NCBI RefSeq assembly: GCF_001045555.1
Contig: NZ_LFBU01000002.1
Coordinates: 1 to 64,000 of the forward strand
DNA length: 64,000 nucleotides
Source of the DNA: Marinobacter subterrani
GTDB taxonomy: Bacteria > Pseudomonadota > Gammaproteobacteria > Pseudomonadales > Oleiphilaceae
Direction: 5' to 3'
Position numbers and translations under genes: made by a program. Below are positions 60,738 to 64,000 of the stretch, piece after piece; the first letter of the stretch is position 1, and each line of letters starts with the position of its first letter. The notes under the pieces were generated by a model. It saw only the letters and a program-made list of their open reading frames with translations, was not told the DNA's origin and ran no database searches.

Positions 60738-62819
60738 TCAGCCCGCGGTGGGCAACAACGAGATATCCGCAACGCGCAGGAACAGGTTGCGCAGTCGGTT
60801 CAGCAGTGCCAGGCGGTTGTTCCGGATGGCCTCGTCATCGGCCATCACCATCACTTCATCAAAGAAGCGATCTACCGGCTCCCTCAGGCTTGCAAGAGAG
60901 CTTAGCGCGCTGGCGTAATCGCCGCTCTCGAACAGTGGCAGCACCTTGTCCGCCTGCTGGTCGATCTGTTCGGCGAGGGCTTTTTCGGCGCTGTCCTGCA
61001 GCAGGCTGGCGTCAACGGATTCACCGGTGCTGTCGCCACCCTGTTTGGTCAGGATGTTGGAGACCCGTTTGTTGGCACCGGCCAGGGCCTGCGCCTCGGG
61101 CAGTTGGCGGAAGGCTTCCACCGCCTTCACCCGGCGGTCGAAGTCCAGCGGGCGGGTGGGCCGGCGGGCATGCACGGCCAGGTAAACCTCGGCACCGATG
61201 CCCTGTTCGTCATAGTGGGCCCGGAAGCGCTCGAGCATGTAGTCCACCACGGTGGTGGCGGTATTCTGCTCGGTCAGCACCGTGAAGTTCTCCTCCGCCC
61301 ACTCGCAGCAGGTCTGCAGGTCGAGCGGCAGTTCACGCTCGATGATGATGCGCAGCACCCCGAGGGAGGCCCGACGCAGGCCGAACGGATCGCGGGTACC
61401 GGACGGCGGCTGGTTAATGCCGAACAGACCGACCAGGGAATCCAGGCGATCGGCGATGGCAATGGCGCAGCCGGTCAGGGTGGTGGGCAGATCGTCGCCG
61501 GCAAAACGGGGCATGTACTGCTCGTTCAGGGCCCTGGCCACGTCTTCCGGTTCGCCGTCGTTGGCGGCGTAGTACTGGCCCATGATGCCCTGAAGATCAG
61601 TGAACTCCAGCACCATTTCGGTGACCAGATCGGTCTTGGCCAGCATCGCAGCGCGTTCGGCCAGAGCCGGGTCACTGCCGATGGCCTCAGCAATTTTCTT
61701 CGCCAGGGCGGCAACGCGCACGGACTTGTCGTAAAGGCTGCCCAGTTTTTCCTGGAACACGATGGGCTTGAGGGCGTCGATGCGGTCCTCGAGTCTGGTC
61801 TTCCGGTCGGTCTCGTAGAAGAACGCAGCATCGGACAGGCGGGGCCGGATCACCTTTTCGTTACCGGAGATCACCTGGGCCGGATCCTTGCTCTGGATGT
61901 TGGCGACGGTGATGAACAGGGGCAGCATTGCACCGTCAGCGGCGACCACATGGAAGTACTTCTGGTGCTCCTTCATGGAGGAAATCAGTGCTTCCGCCGG
62001 CACTTTCAGGAAGCGTTCCTCGAAACGGCCCATCAGGGGCACCGGCCATTCGTTCAGGGCGGTCACTTCGTCCAGCAGGTCTTCATCGATCACGGCCTTG
62101 CCACCGGCTTCCTTCTCGGCCAGTTCGGCCACGCCGGCGCGGATCTGTTCCCGGCGCTCGGCGAAATCGGCAATGACATAGCCCTCCTGTTTGAGGACCA
62201 CTTCGTAATCGCCCGGCGTGGGCACGATCAGGGATTTCGGGCAATGGAAGCGGTGGCCGCGGGTCTTGTTGCCGGGTGTCAGGCCCATGATCGGGGTATC
62301 AATCACCTTGTTGCCGAACAGCATGACAACCCAGTGCACCGGGCGGACAAATTCGGTGCGGTGGGCGCCCCAGCGCATACGCTTGGGGATCGGCAGGCCG
62401 GCCAGGGACTGTTCCACCAGCTCCGGCATCAGTTCCACGGTGGGTTTGCCCTGCTCTACGGTGCGGTATACCACCCAGGCACCTTTATCGGTTTCCAGGG
62501 TGTCGAGCTGGTCTGGCGTAACGCCGAGCGAGGTCGCGAAGCCGGTCAGCGCCCGGGTCGGGTTGCCGGCGTCATCAAAGGCGGCCTTGACCGCCGGGCC
62601 GCGTTTTTCCACCGATTTGTCCGGCTGGGCGTCGGCCAGGTTCCGGATGCGCACTGCCAGGCGGCGCGGAGCCGCGAAGGCCTCAACCTTGCCGAATGCG
62701 ATACCGGCCTCTTCCAGGCCCCGGGAAATGCCCTGGGTGAAGGCGTCAGACAGTGGCTTGAGGGCCTTGGGGGGCAGTTCTTCGGTGCCCAGTTCGACCA
62801 GAAAATCCTGTGTTGCCAT
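60738..62819 (-). CDS. glyS: Glycine-tRNA ligase beta subunit
   Basis: The 693-residue subunit begins DFLVELGTEELPPKALKPLS, with VHWVVMLFGNKVI, DGEPEDVARALNEQYMPRFA and DPFGLRRASLGVLRI as family blocks. The C-terminal anticodon-binding/DALR region has VMVMADDEAIRNNRLALLNR. It pairs with GlyQ in an alpha2beta2 enzyme. The ATG lies 2 nt after the glyQ stop. Confidence 0.96.
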   Translation of the reverse strand: MATQDFLVELGTEELPPKALKPLSDAFTQGISRGLEEAGIAFGKVEAFAAPRRLAVRIRNLADAQPDKSVEKRGPAVKAAFDDAGNPTRALTGFATSLGVTPDQLDTLETDKGAWVVYRTVEQGKPTVELMPELVEQSLAGLPIPKRMRWGAHRTEFVRPVHWVVMLFGNKVIDTPIMGLTPGNKTRGHRFHCPKSLIVPTPGDYEVVLKQEGYVIADFAERREQIRAGVAELAEKEAGGKAVIDEDLLDEVTALNEWPVPLMGRFEERFLKVPAEALISSMKEHQKYFHVVAADGAMLPLFITVANIQSKDPAQVISGNEKVIRPRLSDAAFFYETDRKTRLEDRIDALKPIVFQEKLGSLYDKSVRVAALAKKIAEAIGSDPALAERAAMLAKTDLVTEMVLEFTDLQGIMGQYYAANDGEPEDVARALNEQYMPRFAGDDLPTTLTGCAIAIADRLDSLVGLFGINQPPSGTRDPFGLRRASLGVLRIIIERELPLDLQTCCEWAEENFTVLTEQNTATTVVDYMLERFRAHYDEQGIGAEVYLAVHARRPTRPLDFDRRVKAVEAFRQLPEAQALAGANKRVSNILTKQGGDSTGESVDASLLQDSAEKALAEQIDQQADKVLPLFESGDYASALSSLASLREPVDRFFDEVMVMADDEAIRNNRLALLNRLRNLFLRVADISLLPTAG

Positions 62820-62821
62820 GA

Positions 62822-63847
62822 TTATGCGTTCCCCTGTTCCTGCGGTGCCTTCTTCGCTTTCTTGCCGTTCTTGCTCTTGGCCTTGTCATCGGCGGCTTCG
62901 GCAGCGGCCAGAACTTCCTTGCGCAGCGCCTCGGGCGCCAATGGGAATTTCAGTGCCCGGCGGCTGTCGAAGTAGGCCTGGGCAACGGCCCGGGCAAGGG
63001 TGCGTACCCGCAGGATAAAGCGCTGACGCTCGGTGACCGAGATGGCGTGGCGGGCGTCCAGCAGGTTGAAGGTATGGGAGGCTTTCAGAACCTGTTCATA
63101 GGCCGGCAGCGGCAGGCCGACTTCGATCAGGCGGGCACTTTCCCGCTCGTGAACGTCGAAGCTGTGAAACAGGAACTCGGTATCGGCGTGTTCGAAGTTG
63201 TAGGTGGACATCTCCACTTCCTGCTGGTGGAACACGTCACCGTAGGTGACCACGCCGTCCGGGCCGTTGGTCCACACCAGGTCGTAGACGCTGTCCACAC
63301 CCTGCAGGTACATGGCAATACGCTCAAGGCCGTAGGTTAGCTCGCCGGTGACGGGGAAGCATTCCAGGCCGCCCACCTGCTGGAAGTAGGTGAACTGGGT
63401 GACTTCCATGCCGTTCAGCCAGATTTCCCAGCCCAGGCCCCAGGCGCCAAGGGTGGGTGATTCCCAGTTGTCTTCCACGAACCGGATGTCGTGCACCAGC
63501 GGGTCCAGGCCCAGGGCCTTCAGGGAATCCAGGTACAGCTCCTGGATGTTGTCTGGCGATGGCTTGAGCACTACCTGGAACTGGTAGTAATGCTGCAGAC
63601 GGTTGGGGTTCTCACCGTAACGGCCGTCTGTAGGACGGCGGCTGGGCTGAACATAGGCGGCGTTCCAGGTTTCCGGCCCGATGGCCCGCAGAAAGGTGGC
63701 CGGATGAAAGGTGCCGGCGCCCACTTCCATATCCAGTGGCTGGAGGACCACGCAGCCATGCTGGGCCCAGAAGTTCTGCAGAGCCAGGATCAGGCCCTGG
63801 AAGGTCCCGATGTCCGGAGTTGTCTGTTGTGTTGCCTTGTCTGTCAC
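62822..63847 (-). CDS. glyQ: Glycine-tRNA ligase alpha subunit
   Basis: The 341-residue catalytic subunit has [40 protein letters not shown] and [20 protein letters not shown], all nearly invariant. [21 protein letters not shown] forms the late active-site helix. A lysine-rich C-terminal extension ([20 protein letters not shown]) beyond the usual end is notable but common in marine relatives. It leads the glyQ-glyS-gmhB operon. Confidence 0.96.
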   Translation of the reverse strand: MTDKATQQTTPDIGTFQGLILALQNFWAQHGCVVLQPLDMEVGAGTFHPATFLRAIGPETWNAAYVQPSRRPTDGRYGENPNRLQHYYQFQVVLKPSPDNIQELYLDSLKALGLDPLVHDIRFVEDNWESPTLGAWGLGWEIWLNGMEVTQFTYFQQVGGLECFPVTGELTYGLERIAMYLQGVDSVYDLVWTNGPDGVVTYGDVFHQQEVEMSTYNFEHADTEFLFHSFDVHERESARLIEVGLPLPAYEQVLKASHTFNLLDARHAISVTERQRFILRVRTLARAVAQAYFDSRRALKFPLAPEALRKEVLAAAEAADDKAKSKNGKKAKKAPQEQGNA

Positions 63848-63917
63848 GACGGTTGCCTGCTGATCAGTCTGTGTGTGGCGCCCCGGTTATCCTTCGGGGC
63901 ACTCCGAAAAAAGGCGC

Positions 63918-63923
63918 ATTATA
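63918..63923 (-). promoter_or_regulatory. -10 element of the glyQ promoter
   Basis: A perfect TATAAT on the minus strand lies about 70 nt upstream of glyQ. The leader then holds a GCCCCG/CGGGGC inverted repeat around 63879-63901. The -35 (TAGAAA or TTAGAA) is weak. Confidence 0.5.
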
Positions 63924-63948
63924 CGCGCGCTGGCTGTGTATTTCTAAA

Positions 63949-64000
63949 TCAGAAGAAGGTGAGCCCGACCTGGAACAGTTTTTCCACTTCCCGTATCCGG
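63949..64000 (-). CDS. C-terminal end of a partial gene, possible outer-membrane protein
   Basis: Minus-strand reading gives RIREVEKLFQVGLTFF then TGA (63949-63951). The rest lies past the window. A C-terminal phenylalanine with alternating hydrophobic residues (FQVGLTFF) resembles the last strand of an outer-membrane beta barrel. This rests on 16 residues only. Confidence 0.4.
   Translation of the reverse strand, partial: RIREVEKLFQVGLTFF

Noticed and set aside
61104..62975. 623-codon forward ORF opposite glyS
   Set aside because: GlyS is unambiguous; the forward frame is a low-complexity His/Gly/Gln-rich shadow.

Overview
The window is high-GC DNA from a gammaproteobacterium, most likely Marinobacter or a close marine relative. 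I infer this from the glyQ-glyS-gmhB-tRNA-Pro block, a Cra-controlled fructose PTS operon, a tripartite tricarboxylate (Tct) uptake system, many cyclic-di-GMP proteins and a chemotaxis-type CheB/CheR chimera. No rRNA or species marker is present, so the genus is an inference.

Region 1 (1-21753) is the late half and right end of a Mu-like transposable prophage. Gene order follows phage Mu: terminase large subunit, portal, MuF, gpG, protease/scaffold, head proteins, tail sheath, tube, tail chaperone with a frameshift, tape measure, baseplate genes 43-48, tail fibre and its chaperone, a cysteine peptidase-like protein, then com and a DNA adenine methyltransferase in place of mom. A reverse-strand moron sits between the tape-measure gene and gene 43. 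The first 7.2 kb carries about 16 single-base deletions, all in G or C runs, breaking four genes. The phage right end carries two 22-bp-spaced repeats and has truncated a host CheB-CheR-PAS gene.

Region 2 (21691-40532) is host chromosome: the truncated CheB/CheR chimera with a PAS partner, two coupled lipoproteins and a PAS-GGDEF protein, a Crp/Fnr-type regulator, then cra and the fruBKA operon behind a near-perfect Cra operator. Two more cyclic-di-GMP genes and a membrane-anchored glutamate-synthase-like FMN protein follow.

Region 3 (about 40.6-52.6 kb) is an accessory island. It holds unknown membrane proteins, a small LEA/SMP-like protein, and a type I restriction-modification system (hsdR, hsdM, hsdS). 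A Fic AMP-transferase gene and an oppositely oriented lipoprotein gene lie between hsdR and hsdM, and a zinc-ribbon membrane protein is coupled to the end of hsdS. Three near-identical 20-bp palindromes lie upstream of fic.

Region 4 (52649-64000) holds a two-component system with a periplasmic binding protein (TctD/TctE type), divergent from tctCBA plus an AbrB-family membrane protein. Next come tRNA-Pro(CGG), gmhB, glyS, glyQ, and the last codons of a gene that may encode an outer-membrane protein.

The most unusual material is the com-methyltransferase locus: a 147-nt leader with four inverted repeats and alternative pairings, a com gene of Mu length, and an overlapping methyltransferase with no standard start codon. 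The Fic-containing restriction island and the exact GGGGGCGA frameshift site in the tail gene come next.
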